From Methylobacterium currus (GTDB lineage Bacteria; Pseudomonadota; Alphaproteobacteria; Rhizobiales; Beijerinckiaceae): a stretch of 64,000 bases of DNA. Both the position numbers and the translations under genes were made by a program. Positions 16,628 to 25,971 of this stretch are shown piece by piece. The notes beneath the pieces are model-generated. The model ran no database searches and was not told where the DNA came from. It was given only the letters and a program-made list of their open reading frames with translations. The stretch spans positions 5,387,001 to 5,451,000 of the forward strand of contig NZ_CP028843.1 in assembly GCF_003058325.1 (NCBI RefSeq), given 5' to 3'. Numbering within the stretch: the stretch's first letter is position 1; each line of letters opens with the position of its first letter.

Positions 16628-17602
16628 TCACCCCGTCACCGGGCTCCACCCATATTCCTCCGCCGCCGCGACCTTCCGGTGGAAGGCGAGCCGGCGGTCG
16701 TATTCGAGCGGGTCCTTCGGCTTCACCAGGGCGCCGGGCGGCACGTTGAGCCAGTCGACGAGGCGGGTCAGCATGAAGCGCAGGGCCGCGCCGCGGGCGA
16801 GGAGCGGCAGCGCCTCCACCTCGCGGGGCTCGAGCGGGCGCACGGCCTGGTAGGCGGCGATCATCGCCTGGCCCTTGGTGCGGTTGAACGCGTAATCCGC
16901 CTCGAAGCACCAGGCGTTGAGGCAGATCGCCAAGTCGTACGCGAAGGCGTCGGTGCAGGCGAAGTAGAAGTCGATCAGGCCCGAGACCTCGTCGCCGAGG
17001 AAGAACACATTGTCGGTGAACAGGTCGGCGTGGATGACGCCGCCGGGCAGGTCCTGCGGCCAGGATTCCTCGAGGAGCGTCAGATCCGCGCGGGTGCGGG
17101 CGGCAAGGCCTGAGGCGACGCGGTCGGCCTGGGCCTCCGCCGCCTCGAAGAGCGGGCGCCAGCCCGCGACCGAGAGAGCGTTCGGCCGCTGCATCGGGAA
17201 ATCGGCCCCGGCGGCGTGCAGGCCGGCGAGCGCGGCGCCGAGCGCCCGGCAATGCCGCACGCCGGGCCGGCGCACGGACACACCCTCCAGGAACGACACG
17301 ATCACCGCCGGCCGGCCGCAGAGCCGCCCCAGGGTGGCGCCGTCGCGGGTGCGGATCGGCTGCGGGCAGGCGAGGCCGTTCGCGGCCAGGTGCTGCATCA
17401 GCCCGAGGAAGAACGGCAGGTCGCCCTCCTTCACCCGCTTCTCGTAGAGCGTCAGGATGTAGGAGCCGGTGGTGGTGTGCAGGATGAAGTTGGTGTTCTC
17501 CACCCCCTCGGCGATGCCCTTGTAGGACAGGAGATCGCCGATCTCGTAGGCGGCGAGAAAGGCGGCGAGCGCCTCGTCCAGAACCTCGGTGTAGACCGCC
17601 AC
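16628..17602 (-). CDS. thrB: Homoserine kinase (APH-fold ThrB)
   Basis: This enzyme phosphorylates L-homoserine in threonine synthesis. The 324-aa protein belongs to the aminoglycoside-phosphotransferase-like ThrB group common in alphaproteobacteria. It starts [20 protein letters not shown], has the nucleotide-binding segment [24 protein letters not shown], the catalytic loop [11 protein letters not shown] and the metal-binding [11 protein letters not shown] chose GTG 17602 because it gives the conserved family N-terminus; the upstream frame to 17683 runs through a terminator hairpin. It lies 142 bp after ispH, separated by a strong hairpin, so it probably has its own promoter. Confidence 0.93.
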   Translation of the reverse strand: MAVYTEVLDEALAAFLAAYEIGDLLSYKGIAEGVENTNFILHTTTGSYILTLYEKRVKEGDLPFFLGLMQHLAANGLACPQPIRTRDGATLGRLCGRPAVIVSFLEGVSVRRPGVRHCRALGAALAGLHAAGADFPMQRPNALSVAGWRPLFEAAEAQADRVASGLAARTRADLTLLEESWPQDLPGGVIHADLFTDNVFFLGDEVSGLIDFYFACTDAFAYDLAICLNAWCFEADYAFNRTKGQAMIAAYQAVRPLEPREVEALPLLARGAALRFMLTRLVDWLNVPPGALVKPKDPLEYDRRLAFHRKVAAAEEYGWSPVTG

Positions 17603-17664
17603 GGCCGTTCTGCTTTTCTCTGGGAAATGGATGAAGAAACGGGAAGAAGGCGCTTCAAACACAG

Positions 17665-17702
17665 GCGCGGTCCCCCCTCCCATTGAGGAGGGGGGACCGC
17701 GC
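17665..17702. terminator. 16-bp stem hairpin between ispH and thrB
   Basis: GCGCGGTCCCCCCTCC (17665-17680) and its exact complement (17687-17702) flank a 6-nt loop, CATTGA. No T-run follows on either strand. It sits 43 bp after the ispH stop, so it is best read as the ispH transcript terminator or as an RNA-stabilising hairpin. Confidence 0.7.
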
Positions 17703-17744
17703 TTCGCCTCGAGACGCCGATATCCGCGGAAGGACGACTGGGTC

Positions 17745-18746
17745 CTACTCCGCCGCCTCGCTGCGCAGCTCGCGCGGCAGCGGGAACACCATGTCCTCGG
17801 TGGTGGTCGAGACGGTGTCGACCGTGACCTCGTAGCGGGTCGCGAAGGCGTCGATGATCTCCTCGACCAGCACCTCGGGGGCCGAGGCGCCGGCGGTGAG
17901 GCCCAGACGCCGGATGTTGGAGAAGGCCTCCCAATCCACGTCCTCGGCGCGGTTGACGAGCCGGGTGATCGGGCAGCCGACCCGCTCGGCGACCTCGCGC
18001 AGGCGCTGCGAGTTCGAGGAGTTCGAGGAGCCGACGACGATCAGCGCGTCGACGAGGGGAGCCACCTGCTTCACCGCCTCCTGGCGGTTGGTGGTGGCGT
18101 AGCAGATGTCGTCCTTGTGCGGGCCGACGATCTTCGGAAACTTGCGCTTCAGCGCCTCAACAATGTGGTGGGTGTCGTCGACCGAGAGGGTCGTCTGGGT
18201 CACCCAGGCGAGGTTGTCGCGGGTTTCGGGCTCCAGCGCCTCGATCTGCTCGACATCCTCCACCAGGGTGATCGAGCCCTTGGGCAGCTGGCCCATGGTG
18301 CCGACGACCTCCGGGTGGCCGGAATGGCCGACCAGCAGCACGTGGCGGCCGCGCTTGTGGTGGATCTCGGCCTCGCGGTGGACCTTGGTCACCAGCGGGC
18401 AGGTCGCGTCGATCGTGGTCAGCCCGCGGGCGACCGCGTTCTGCGGCACGGTCTTGGCGACGCCGTGGGCCGAGAAGATCACCGGGGCCTTGCCGTCCGG
18501 CACCTCGTCGAGCTCGGCGACGAAGACCGCGCCTTTGCGCTTCAGGCTCTCGACCACGTACTTGTTGTGCACGATCTCGTGCCGCACGTAGACGGGCGGG
18601 CCGTAGAGGGCCAGCGCCCGCTCGACCACGTCGATGGCCCGCACCACGCCGGCGCAGAACCCGCGCGGCGCGCAGAGGAGGATCTCGAGGGGCGGCTTCG
18701 CGGGCGCGGCGGCACCGGCGTCGGTCTGGTTCACGGAGGCGCTCAT
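17745..18746 (-). CDS. ispH: 4-hydroxy-3-methylbut-2-enyl diphosphate reductase
   Basis: IspH (LytB) carries out the last step of the MEP isoprenoid pathway, reducing HMBPP to IPP and DMAPP. The 333-aa sequence has the three cluster-binding cysteines in [26 protein letters not shown] and [10 protein letters not shown], plus the conserved [14 protein letters not shown] and [11 protein letters not shown]. The length is normal. The gene is essential in most bacteria that use only the MEP route, so its presence argues against this contig being a dispensable plasmid. It is followed by a hairpin and thrB, an order often seen in Hyphomicrobiales. Confidence 0.96.
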   Translation of the reverse strand: MSASVNQTDAGAAAPAKPPLEILLCAPRGFCAGVVRAIDVVERALALYGPPVYVRHEIVHNKYVVESLKRKGAVFVAELDEVPDGKAPVIFSAHGVAKTVPQNAVARGLTTIDATCPLVTKVHREAEIHHKRGRHVLLVGHSGHPEVVGTMGQLPKGSITLVEDVEQIEALEPETRDNLAWVTQTTLSVDDTHHIVEALKRKFPKIVGPHKDDICYATTNRQEAVKQVAPLVDALIVVGSSNSSNSQRLREVAERVGCPITRLVNRAEDVDWEAFSNIRRLGLTAGASAPEVLVEEIIDAFATRYEVTVDTVSTTTEDMVFPLPRELRSEAAE

Positions 18747-18809
18747 GATCCGGGATGTGGCGAGGCGGGGCGGCCCCTGTCAACCTATCATCGCACCGAA
18801 TGATGACGA

Positions 18810-20033
18810 TCAATAGCCCCGGACGTGGCCGGCAGGCCCGGCATGGGGTACAGGCCGCAAGCGCATCAGGAGCAGCAGCAGCAGAAACGCCGCGAGCGAG
18901 CAGCCGAGCGCGATCCCGATGGTCCCCCGCGGGCCGGTTGCCACGAGGGCGGCCGCGAGGATCGGAGGCGACGCGGCGTAAGCCAGGTTCAGGGGCAGCG
19001 CGAGTCGCGCCAGGGCGGCGCCGTAGGCTGCCTTGTCGTAGAAGACGAGCGGCATCGTCGCCCGGGCGATCGCGAAGGCTCCGCTGGCCACCCCGAACAG
19101 CCCGGCGAACAGCCAGACGGCCGCCTCGCCGTCGCCCAGCAGAAGGACCGCGATGCCGAGCGGCATGATGCCGCCGGCGGCGACGGCCGTCGTCAGGCCA
19201 TCCCACCGCTCGCCCCCGGCGAGGTCGAGCAGGCGCCCGCCGACCTTGAGGACGCTCAGCGCCGACGCGACCGCGATGGAGGCCTGCTCGGTGTAGCCGA
19301 GAGATCTGAACAGCGAGATGGCGACAGCCTCGAAGCCGAAAGTGACGAAGCCGCTGAACCCGATCGCCGCGACCATCAGCCAGAACGGCGCACCAAAGCC
19401 CAATGCACGCGGCGCTGCCGCAGCACCCGGCGCCGCGGCGTCCCGCGCGGCCGGCAGCCCGAAGGCGAGCAGCGGCAGGACGAGGCCGGCCAGCAGCAGC
19501 GCGTAGAGGAGGACGGTCCCGCGCCAGCCGAGCTGCACGGTCAGGATCGCGGTGATCGGCCAGAAGAGCCCGGTTGCGAGCCCGGTCGCCAGCATCAGGA
19601 GGCCGATCGCTCCCTTGGCCCGGGCCCCCAGGCACTCGTTCAAGTAGGCGTAGGCGCTCGTCGTCAACACGGCGGCGCCGTAGAGGCCGAGCACGATCCA
19701 GGCCAGGACGTAGCTCGCCAGACCCTGCGCCAGAGCCAGCAGGACCAGGCCGAAAGCTCCGACGAGAGTGCCCGCCATCATGACCCGCCGGGCACCGAAC
19801 CGGGCATAAGCCTGGCCGAGCGGCGGCGAGGCCAGGCCGGACACGACCATGATCAGCGACGAGCCGACGAGGATGGTGGGAAGATCGAGGCCGAGGGACG
19901 AGCCCATCTGCGCGCCGATCACCGGCGGCAGGCTGATGACGCCCCAGGCGACGACCTGGATGACAGCGAGAACTGCGACGGGACGGGCGATGTCGGGCTT
20001 CATGGAAGGGCTTTCGAGGCGTCCCGCCATCAT
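18810..20033 (-). CDS. MFS transporter
   Basis: This is a 407-aa 12-helix major facilitator protein. The first helix reads PVAVLAVIQVVAWGVISLPP. The loop 2-3 motif appears as PPLGQAYARFGARRVMMAG, and the second half begins with FGAPFWLMVAAIGFSGFVTF. Candidate starts are ATG 20033 (preceded by GAGG; chosen) and ATG 20003, ten codons later. It is divergent from the kefB-like gene with 147 bp between them. The fold resembles the oxalate/formate and monocarboxylate-type MFS proteins more than drug exporters, but the substrate is not predictable. Confidence 0.85.
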   Translation of the reverse strand: MMAGRLESPSMKPDIARPVAVLAVIQVVAWGVISLPPVIGAQMGSSLGLDLPTILVGSSLIMVVSGLASPPLGQAYARFGARRVMMAGTLVGAFGLVLLALAQGLASYVLAWIVLGLYGAAVLTTSAYAYLNECLGARAKGAIGLLMLATGLATGLFWPITAILTVQLGWRGTVLLYALLLAGLVLPLLAFGLPAARDAAAPGAAAAPRALGFGAPFWLMVAAIGFSGFVTFGFEAVAISLFRSLGYTEQASIAVASALSVLKVGGRLLDLAGGERWDGLTTAVAAGGIMPLGIAVLLLGDGEAAVWLFAGLFGVASGAFAIARATMPLVFYDKAAYGAALARLALPLNLAYAASPPILAAALVATGPRGTIGIALGCSLAAFLLLLLLMRLRPVPHAGPAGHVRGY

Positions 20034-20180
20034 GTCGACCTCGGTACGACGAGGGGATGACGGATGGCACCACGGCCGGAATGCGCCGGCGCGTGACGAA
20101 GTCCGAGTGGACCGGCTCGCCTCGCGGACCAACCTCGGGTTAAGGAGAATTCCCGCGACAGTCTGGGAGACAGCCGCCCG

Positions 20181-22040
20181 ATGGCGACCGCCGCCGACCA
20201 CGCCAGCTTCCTGCCGCCGGTCCTGACCTTCCTGTCCGCCGCGGTGATCGGCGTGCCGATCTTCCGCCTGCTCGGGCAGAGCGCGGTGCTCGGCTACCTC
20301 GTGGCCGGCGTCGTCATCGGCCCGTCGGGCCTCTCGCTCATCACGGAGCCGGAGACCGCCCGCAGCGTCTCGGAACTCGGGGTGGTGCTGCTCCTGTTCA
20401 TCGTCGGGCTGGAGCTGGAGATCTCGCGCCTGATCTCGCTCCGGCGCGACATCTTAGGTCTCGGCACGCTCCAGCTCGGGCTCTGCGCCCTGGCTCTCGG
20501 AGGACTCGGATTCCTCTCCGGCCTCTCGGGGGGCGCCGCCACCGTGATCGGCATCGCGCTTGCCCTCTCGGCGACGGCGGTCGCGCTGCAACTCCTGGAG
20601 GAGCGCCGCGACCTCGCGTCTCCTTACGGCCAGCGGGCCTTCGCGGTGCTGCTGTTCCAGGACCTGTCGATCGTCGGCATCCTCGCCCTCCTGCCGCTGA
20701 TCGCCCAGACGGGCACGGGCGAGGGCGGCGAGGCCTGGCTCGGCACCGCCCTGCAATCGGCCGGCACCGCGGTCGCCGCGGTGATCGGGGTGGTGCTGGT
20801 CGGCCGCTACGGCCTCAACCCGTTCTTCCGCCTGCTCGCGGCGAGCGGCGCCCGCGAGGTGATGACGGCCGCCGCGCTCCTCGTCGTCCTCGGCACCGCG
20901 CTTCTGATGGAGGAGGTCGGGCTGTCGATGGCGATGGGGGCGTTCCTCGCCGGCCTGCTGCTGGCCGAATCGAACTTCCGCCACCAGCTCGAGGCCGATA
21001 TCGAGCCGTTCCGCGGCATGCTGCTCGGCCTGTTCTTCATGAGCGTCGGCATGTCGATCGACCTCACCCTCGTCATGCAGAACTGGCTCGGCCTGTCCGT
21101 CGCCACGGTGGGGGCGATCCTGATCAAGGTCGCGCTGGTGGCCGGGCTCTTCCGGCTGTTCGGCTCGTCCTGGCTCGATGCGCTCCGCGGCGCCGCCGTG
21201 CTGGCGCCGGCGGGCGAGTTCGCCTTCGTGCTGCTGCCGGTGGGCCAGGAGCTCGGCCTCGTCGACGGCCCCTCGGGGCGGCTCGCCATCGCGCTCGCCG
21301 CCATCACCATGCTGATCGGCCCGATCGGCGCCAAGGTCCTCGACGGGGTGCTGTCGCGTCGCGCCACCGCCCCGCTCGAACCGGAGCACGAGGCGATCGA
21401 GGGTGCCGAGGCGCGGGTGCTGGTGATCGGCTTCGGCCGCTTCGGCCACATCCTCAACCAGGTGCTGCTGGCGCAAGGGCTGAGCGTCACGGTGATCGAC
21501 AAGGACGTGGAGCAGATCCGCAGCGCCGCCCGCTTCGGCTTCCGGGTCTATTACGGCGACGGCACCCGCCTCGACGTGCTGCGCTCCTCCGGCGCCGGCA
21601 AGGCCGAGGTGGTCTGCATCTGCATCGACGACCCGGAGGCGACCCTCAAGATCGTCGACCTCGTCCATGCCGAGTTCCCGGCCGCCCGCACCTATGTGCG
21701 GGTGTTCGACCGAGTCCAGGCGATCGAGGCGATGGGCCGGGACGTCGACTACCAGATCCGCGAGACCTTCGAATCGGCCCTCGCCTTCGGCCGCGCCACC
21801 CTGGAGGCGCTCGGCCTCTCCCCAGAGGAGGCGGCCCGCACGGTCGACGACGTGCGCAAGCGCGACCTCGCCCGGCTGGTGCTGCAGCAGGCCGGCGAGC
21901 CCCTCGACCGGGCCGACCCCCTGCGCAGCCTGGTGCGGATCAAGCCCGAGCCCCTGACCGCGCCGCTCCATGCCTCGCACGGCCTGAACCCCGAGACCGA
22001 GGACATCATCGCCCGCGAGCGGGCCGGCGCCGATGGGTGA
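20181..22040 (+). CDS. CPA2-family K+(Na+)/H+ antiporter with RCK domain, KefB/KefC-like
   Basis: This is a 619-aa cation:proton antiporter. The N-terminal 12-13 helix domain (about 1-395) shows VPIFRLLGQSAVLGYLVAGV, the LFIVGLELE motif and LLFQDLSIV. The C-terminal TrkA-N/RCK domain (about 410-530) has the nucleotide-binding VLVIGFGRFGHILNQVLLAQ and VYYGDGTRLDVLRSSGAG. The order matches Kef efflux systems used in electrophile and pH stress. No ancillary KefF/KefG gene is adjacent. The last 8 nt overlap the start of the MATE gene, so the two transporters are co-translated. Confidence 0.92.
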   Translation: MATAADHASFLPPVLTFLSAAVIGVPIFRLLGQSAVLGYLVAGVVIGPSGLSLITEPETARSVSELGVVLLLFIVGLELEISRLISLRRDILGLGTLQLGLCALALGGLGFLSGLSGGAATVIGIALALSATAVALQLLEERRDLASPYGQRAFAVLLFQDLSIVGILALLPLIAQTGTGEGGEAWLGTALQSAGTAVAAVIGVVLVGRYGLNPFFRLLAASGAREVMTAAALLVVLGTALLMEEVGLSMAMGAFLAGLLLAESNFRHQLEADIEPFRGMLLGLFFMSVGMSIDLTLVMQNWLGLSVATVGAILIKVALVAGLFRLFGSSWLDALRGAAVLAPAGEFAFVLLPVGQELGLVDGPSGRLAIALAAITMLIGPIGAKVLDGVLSRRATAPLEPEHEAIEGAEARVLVIGFGRFGHILNQVLLAQGLSVTVIDKDVEQIRSAARFGFRVYYGDGTRLDVLRSSGAGKAEVVCICIDDPEATLKIVDLVHAEFPAARTYVRVFDRVQAIEAMGRDVDYQIRETFESALAFGRATLEALGLSPEEAARTVDDVRKRDLARLVLQQAGEPLDRADPLRSLVRIKPEPLTAPLHASHGLNPETEDIIARERAGADG

Positions 22041-23454
22041 GGCCCGACCGCCCGCACCGGGCCTCGCCGACGCCGCCCCGACTGCCCGCTTCGTCACCGG
22101 CTCCACCTTCCGCCACGTCGTGGTGATGGCGGCGACGGGCTCGGTCGGCCTGATGGCGATCTTCGTCGTCGACCTCCTGTCGCTGCTCTACATCGCCCGG
22201 CTCGGCGACCCGGTCCTGACGGCGGCGGTGGGCTTCGCCACCATCGTCCAGATCTTCGCGGTCTCGATCAATATCGGGATGATGATCGCGGTCGGCGCCC
22301 TGGTCTCGCGGGCCCTCGGGCGCGGCGATGTCGGGGAGGCGCGGCGGCTCGCCGCCTCGGCCCTGGTCCTGTCGATGGCCGCTTCGGGGCTGGTGGCGGC
22401 GCTCCTGCTGCCGCTGCTGACGCCGTTCCTGACGCTGATCGGCGCGGGGCCCGAGACCGTGCCGGCGGCCCGGACCTTCCTGTGGATCGCCCTGCCCTCG
22501 ACCCTGCTGATGGCGCTCGGCATGGGGTTCTCCGGCGTGCTGCGGGCGGTGGGCGACGCGCGGCGGAGCATGAACGTGACGCTCGCCGGCGCCGCGGTCA
22601 CCGCCGCCCTCGACCCGCTCCTGATCTTCGGCCTGCATCTCGGGATCGAGGGGGCGGCGGTCACGATCGTGATCGCCCGCCTCGCCTTCGCGTGGGTGGG
22701 CTATTCCGGTGCGGTCCGCATCCACCGGATGGTGGCGCGGCCGAGCCTCGCGGCGGTGCTCACCGATGCCGGGCCGATCCTGCGGGTCGCGCTGCCGACG
22801 GTGCTCACGAATCTCGCGCCTCCGGTGGCGAGCGCCTTCCTCGCCCACGTCATGGCGGGGTTCGGCACCGCGACGGTCGCCGGCAACGCGGTGGTCGATC
22901 GCGTGGTGCCGGTGGCCTTCGGCGGGTTGTTCGCCCTCTCCGGCGCGGTCGGGCCGATCCTCGGCCAGAACTGGGGCGCGGGGCGATTCGACCGGATGCG
23001 GGCGAGCCTGCGGGATGCCGCCCTGGTGACCGGTCTCTACGTCGCGGCGGTCTGGCTCGCCCTCGTCCTCGCCCGCGGGCCGCTCACCGCCCTGTTCGGG
23101 CTCGACGGCGCGGGCGCCGACCTCCTCGGCTTCTTCTGCCATGCCGGCGGCGCGATCTGGTTCTTCAACGGGCTGCTCTTCCTCGGCAACGCGTCGTTCA
23201 ACAATCTCGGCTTCCCGCTCGCGGCGAGCGCCCTCAACTGGGGCCGGGCGACGCTCGGCACGATGCCGCCGGCCCTCGTCGGCGCCCACCTCGCCGGGCC
23301 GGAAGGAGCGATGGCCGGGACGGGGATCGGCTCGGCCCTGTTCGGCGTGCTGGGGCTCGCCCTGGCATTCCGGGTCGTCGGCGTCCTGGAGCGACGGGAG
23401 GCGGCGAGCCTCGGGACGGAGGCGGGGCGGTCCGCCGAGGCTCGGCGGCCCTAG
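22033..23454 (+). CDS. MATE-family multidrug/cation efflux protein
   Basis: This is a 473-aa multi-antimicrobial-extrusion protein with 12 predicted helices in two pseudo-repeats. Helix 1 is VVVMAATGSVGLMAIFVVDL, and the second half begins ILRVALPTVLTNLAPPVASA. The acidic residue in helix 1 (FVVDLLSLLYIARLGD) is where NorM-type proteins bind cations. ATG 22033 overlaps the kefB-like stop by 8 nt. The C-terminus ends in a charged cytosolic tail. The substrate is unknown; co-expression with a Kef-type antiporter suggests a role in ion-coupled detoxification, which is inference. Confidence 0.9.
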   Translation: MGEARPPAPGLADAAPTARFVTGSTFRHVVVMAATGSVGLMAIFVVDLLSLLYIARLGDPVLTAAVGFATIVQIFAVSINIGMMIAVGALVSRALGRGDVGEARRLAASALVLSMAASGLVAALLLPLLTPFLTLIGAGPETVPAARTFLWIALPSTLLMALGMGFSGVLRAVGDARRSMNVTLAGAAVTAALDPLLIFGLHLGIEGAAVTIVIARLAFAWVGYSGAVRIHRMVARPSLAAVLTDAGPILRVALPTVLTNLAPPVASAFLAHVMAGFGTATVAGNAVVDRVVPVAFGGLFALSGAVGPILGQNWGAGRFDRMRASLRDAALVTGLYVAAVWLALVLARGPLTALFGLDGAGADLLGFFCHAGGAIWFFNGLLFLGNASFNNLGFPLAASALNWGRATLGTMPPALVGAHLAGPEGAMAGTGIGSALFGVLGLALAFRVVGVLERREAASLGTEAGRSAEARRP

Positions 23455-23641
23455 ACTCCGCGACCGCTCGGCCCGACCCGGCACGGGTCGTGCTCCCGCA
23501 CCGCGTGCCGGGTGACGTCGATGTCGGCGGCCGATGACGCGGATCACCCACTCTCGGCGTTTTGCGAAGGGCCGGGCTGATTGCTATAGAAGCGTGGTAC
23601 GGCCGTACGAACCCAGCGGAAACCACACGCCCTTGTCGAGA

Positions 23642-24766
23642 ATGATCGATCCCCAGTGTGGTGCGGAAGTCGAGCGGTCGGCGGCCCTGCATGCCTACAA
23701 GCTGCTCGATGCCCCGCGCGAGCAGGATTTCGACGACATCGCCCGGATGGCCTCGCGGATCTGCGGGACTCCCATGGCGGTCGTGAACCTCGTCGACACC
23801 CACCGGCAGTTCTTCCTCGCCGAGGTGGGGCTCGGGGTGCGCGAAACGCCGCTCGAAACCTCGTTCTGCGGCCATGCCATCCTCGAAGAGGACCTGCTGG
23901 TCATCCCGGATGCCCGGCAGGATCCCCGCTTCGACGGCAACCCGCTCGTCCATGGGACGGCCGGCCTGCAATTCTATGCCGGCGCGGTGCTGAAGACCCC
24001 CGATGGCCAGCCCATCGGCACCATGTGTGTGCTCGATACCAAGCCGCGTCATCTCAGCGAGCTGCAGATCGACATGCTGCGCTTTCTGGCCCGCCAGGCG
24101 ATGACCCAGATGGAATTGCGGCGCTCCGTCGCCACGCGCGACCGCCTCCTCGCGGAAGCCCGCGCCGCCGAGGCGCGTCGCCGGGATCTGGCGCATGAGA
24201 TGGCGCACCGGATGAAGAACCTGCTCTCCATGGTCCAGGCCGTGGCGACGCAGACCCTCCGGCAGGCGACCTCGATGGAGGAGGGGCGGCTGGCGATCTC
24301 GCACCGTCTGACGGCCCTGGCCCGGGCGCAGGACATCCTGTTGCAGGCGGACTTCAAGGCCGCGGACGTGTGCGAGGTCGTGGCGGCCACGATCGCCCCC
24401 CATCAGACCAGCGACCGCCGCATCCGCCTGAACGGTCCCGGTACGCTCCTGACCTCGCAGCAGGCGCTCGGCCTGTCGCTGGCCGTCCACGAACTCGCGA
24501 CCAATGCGGCAAAATACGGCGCCCTGTCGAACGATGACGGCACCGTCGACGTCGCCTGGACCGACGAGGACAACGCGTTCGTCTTCGACTGGACCGAACG
24601 CGGCGGTCCCGCCGTCGTCGCGCCGGACAGGCGAGGGTTCGGCTCGAAGCTCATCGAGCGGATCGTGGCGTCCTACTTCAATGGCGAGGGCCGCATCGAC
24701 TTCGCTCCCGAAGGCATCCGGTTCAGGCTGGTCGGGAAATCGGACCGTCTGCCCGTGACGGCGTAG
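23642..24766 (+). CDS. GAF-domain HWE-family sensor histidine kinase
   Basis: This is a cytosolic sensor of about 374 aa. A GAF domain (about 10-170) has the signature FDDIARMASRICGTPMAVVN, ETSFCGHAIL and GQPIGTMCVLD. The HWE-type kinase core follows. Its H-box is MAHRMKNLLSMVQAVATQTL, its N-box is HELATNAAKYGALSND, and the family Trp-Glu motif is in FDWTERGGP, with a final GFGSKLIERI. HWE kinases in this order often serve light, redox or general-stress signalling. ATG 23642 gives the conserved family start; the frame is open to 23534. The receiver gene starts 16 bp downstream. Confidence 0.88.
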   Translation: MIDPQCGAEVERSAALHAYKLLDAPREQDFDDIARMASRICGTPMAVVNLVDTHRQFFLAEVGLGVRETPLETSFCGHAILEEDLLVIPDARQDPRFDGNPLVHGTAGLQFYAGAVLKTPDGQPIGTMCVLDTKPRHLSELQIDMLRFLARQAMTQMELRRSVATRDRLLAEARAAEARRRDLAHEMAHRMKNLLSMVQAVATQTLRQATSMEEGRLAISHRLTALARAQDILLQADFKAADVCEVVAATIAPHQTSDRRIRLNGPGTLLTSQQALGLSLAVHELATNAAKYGALSNDDGTVDVAWTDEDNAFVFDWTERGGPAVVAPDRRGFGSKLIERIVASYFNGEGRIDFAPEGIRFRLVGKSDRLPVTA

Positions 24767-24782
24767 GGGCGGATCGCAGGCC

Positions 24783-25184
24783 ATGGCTCAGTCTCTCACC
24801 CCGTCCCGCTTCGCCGTCCTGATCGTCGAGGATGACGCCCTGGTGCGCGCGGAGGCGGTCGATCTCTGCGCGGAGGCCGGCTTCACCACCTACGAGGCCC
24901 GGAACGCCGATCAGGCGATCGGTCAGCTGGAGAGCCATTCCGACATCCGTGTCCTGTTCACCGATATCGAGATGCCCGGTACGATGGATGGATTGAAGCT
25001 GGCGCATGGCGTGCAGGATCGCTGGCCGCCCATCTCCATCATCGTCACGTCGGGCCGCATCACGGTCGGCAAGGACGACATGCCCGAGAACGGCCTGTTC
25101 TTCGCCAAGCCCTATCCGCCGGAGGCCATCCTGCGCACGCTTCTCGATATTGCGGGACATCTGGGAGATGAGGCAGGCGGGTAG
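24783..25184 (+). CDS. Single-domain (CheY-like) response regulator
   Basis: This is a 133-aa stand-alone receiver domain. It has VLIVEDDALVRAEAVDL with the acidic pocket, the phosphorylated Asp in LFTDIEMPGTMDG near residue 60, the Ser in IIVTSGR and the Lys in FFAKPYPPEAIL. There is no output domain. It is placed 16 bp after the HWE kinase and is surely its partner, acting by phosphotransfer or protein binding. Kinase plus orphan receiver pairs of this kind are frequent in Methylobacterium-like genomes and may feed into the PhyR general stress response, which is inference. Confidence 0.9.
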   Translation: MAQSLTPSRFAVLIVEDDALVRAEAVDLCAEAGFTTYEARNADQAIGQLESHSDIRVLFTDIEMPGTMDGLKLAHGVQDRWPPISIIVTSGRITVGKDDMPENGLFFAKPYPPEAILRTLLDIAGHLGDEAGG

Positions 25185-25492
25185 GCCCCCTGCCTCTGCG
25201 CTCCCTCGCCTCGCAACTCGGCCGCACCGACCCCACCTCGCCTTTCGGAACGGCCGCCACGGCGTATCCGGTGAAGGATCCGTCGCCATCGGGAGCGGGC
25301 CGGACAGGGAATGGCGGCCCTGCGATGAACGGCGGGACGCCGCAGCCCTCGGACACGGGCGGGCTTGAGCCGTCGCGTCGCCGCGAGCCGGATCCACCGG
25401 CCATCGTGCGGAATCCCGAAACCCCCTCTCCCGTGTGGAGGAGGGGGCCGGGGCTCGGACGGGGTGCGTCGATCAGGGATCGCGCGGGCGCC
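25185..25492. other. 308-bp non-coding gap between convergent genes
   Basis: I see no plausible gene. The only structure is a GC-rich hairpin near 25423-25452 (CCCCCTCTCC opposite GGAGGAGGGGG), suited to terminating the DUF1127 transcript and of the same style as the other CCCCTC/GAGGGG hairpins in the window. Confidence 0.6.
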
Positions 25493-25825
25493 TCACGCGT
25501 CCCGCGCCCGCCCCTCCACCGCGCGCCCGTCCCGGGCGGCGAGCCGCATGCTCACGGCCGGCGGCGGGGGCTGGCGCCGCGCGCGGCGTCGAAGCACCAG
25601 GGGCACGGTCGGGTCCTGCCGAAAGGGCAGGTCGAGCACGCTCTCCACGTCGTTGCGGGTGAGGCCGATGTCTTTGAGCGCCCGGTCGTCGAGCTCGGCG
25701 AGGCGGTAGGCGGCGCGGCGGTTGATCCAGAGGGTGACGATCCGGGCCACGATCTGCGCGGCCTTGCGGCCGACGCCGAGCGCCAGCGAGAGGACACCGA
25801 AGAGGGGGGCAAAGCTGATCGTCAT
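25493..25825 (-). CDS. DUF1127-domain small protein
   Basis: This is a 110-aa protein with a central DUF1127 motif: INRRAAYRLAELDDRALKDI followed by GLTRNDVESVL. The N-terminal 30 residues are hydrophobic (LFGVLSLALGVGRKAAQIV), and the C-terminus is basic and Pro/Arg-rich. DUF1127 proteins in alphaproteobacteria affect RNA degradation, phosphate or sRNA-linked regulation in the few studied cases. I chose ATG 25825 for its GGAGA at 6 nt; the upstream open frame to 25942 runs into the divergent promoter region. It is divergent from a LysR regulator, a pairing often seen with DUF1127 genes. Confidence 0.85.
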   Translation of the reverse strand: MTISFAPLFGVLSLALGVGRKAAQIVARIVTLWINRRAAYRLAELDDRALKDIGLTRNDVESVLDLPFRQDPTVPLVLRRRARRQPPPPAVSMRLAARDGRAVEGRARDA

Positions 25826-25932
25826 CGTGGTCTCCGGCGGGAGCTGTCGGCGAACCTCGTCATGCGCCGGCCATCGCTCTTCCGCTGCGTCGTCATAGCC
25901 CCGCTCGGCTGATGCGTTGAGCGAATGATTGA

Positions 25933-25945
25933 GATGTGTCACATC
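25933..25945. promoter_or_regulatory. GATGTG-T-CACATC inverted repeat between DUF1127 and LysR genes
   Basis: This 13-bp interrupted palindrome lies in the 146-bp divergent intergenic region, 26 bp before the LysR start and about 108 bp before the DUF1127 start. Dyads of this size are typical LysR recognition sites. Control of both divergent genes by the LysR protein is the simplest inference. Confidence 0.45.
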
Positions 25946-25971
25946 ACACGGATTGATGATGGAGCGAGCCG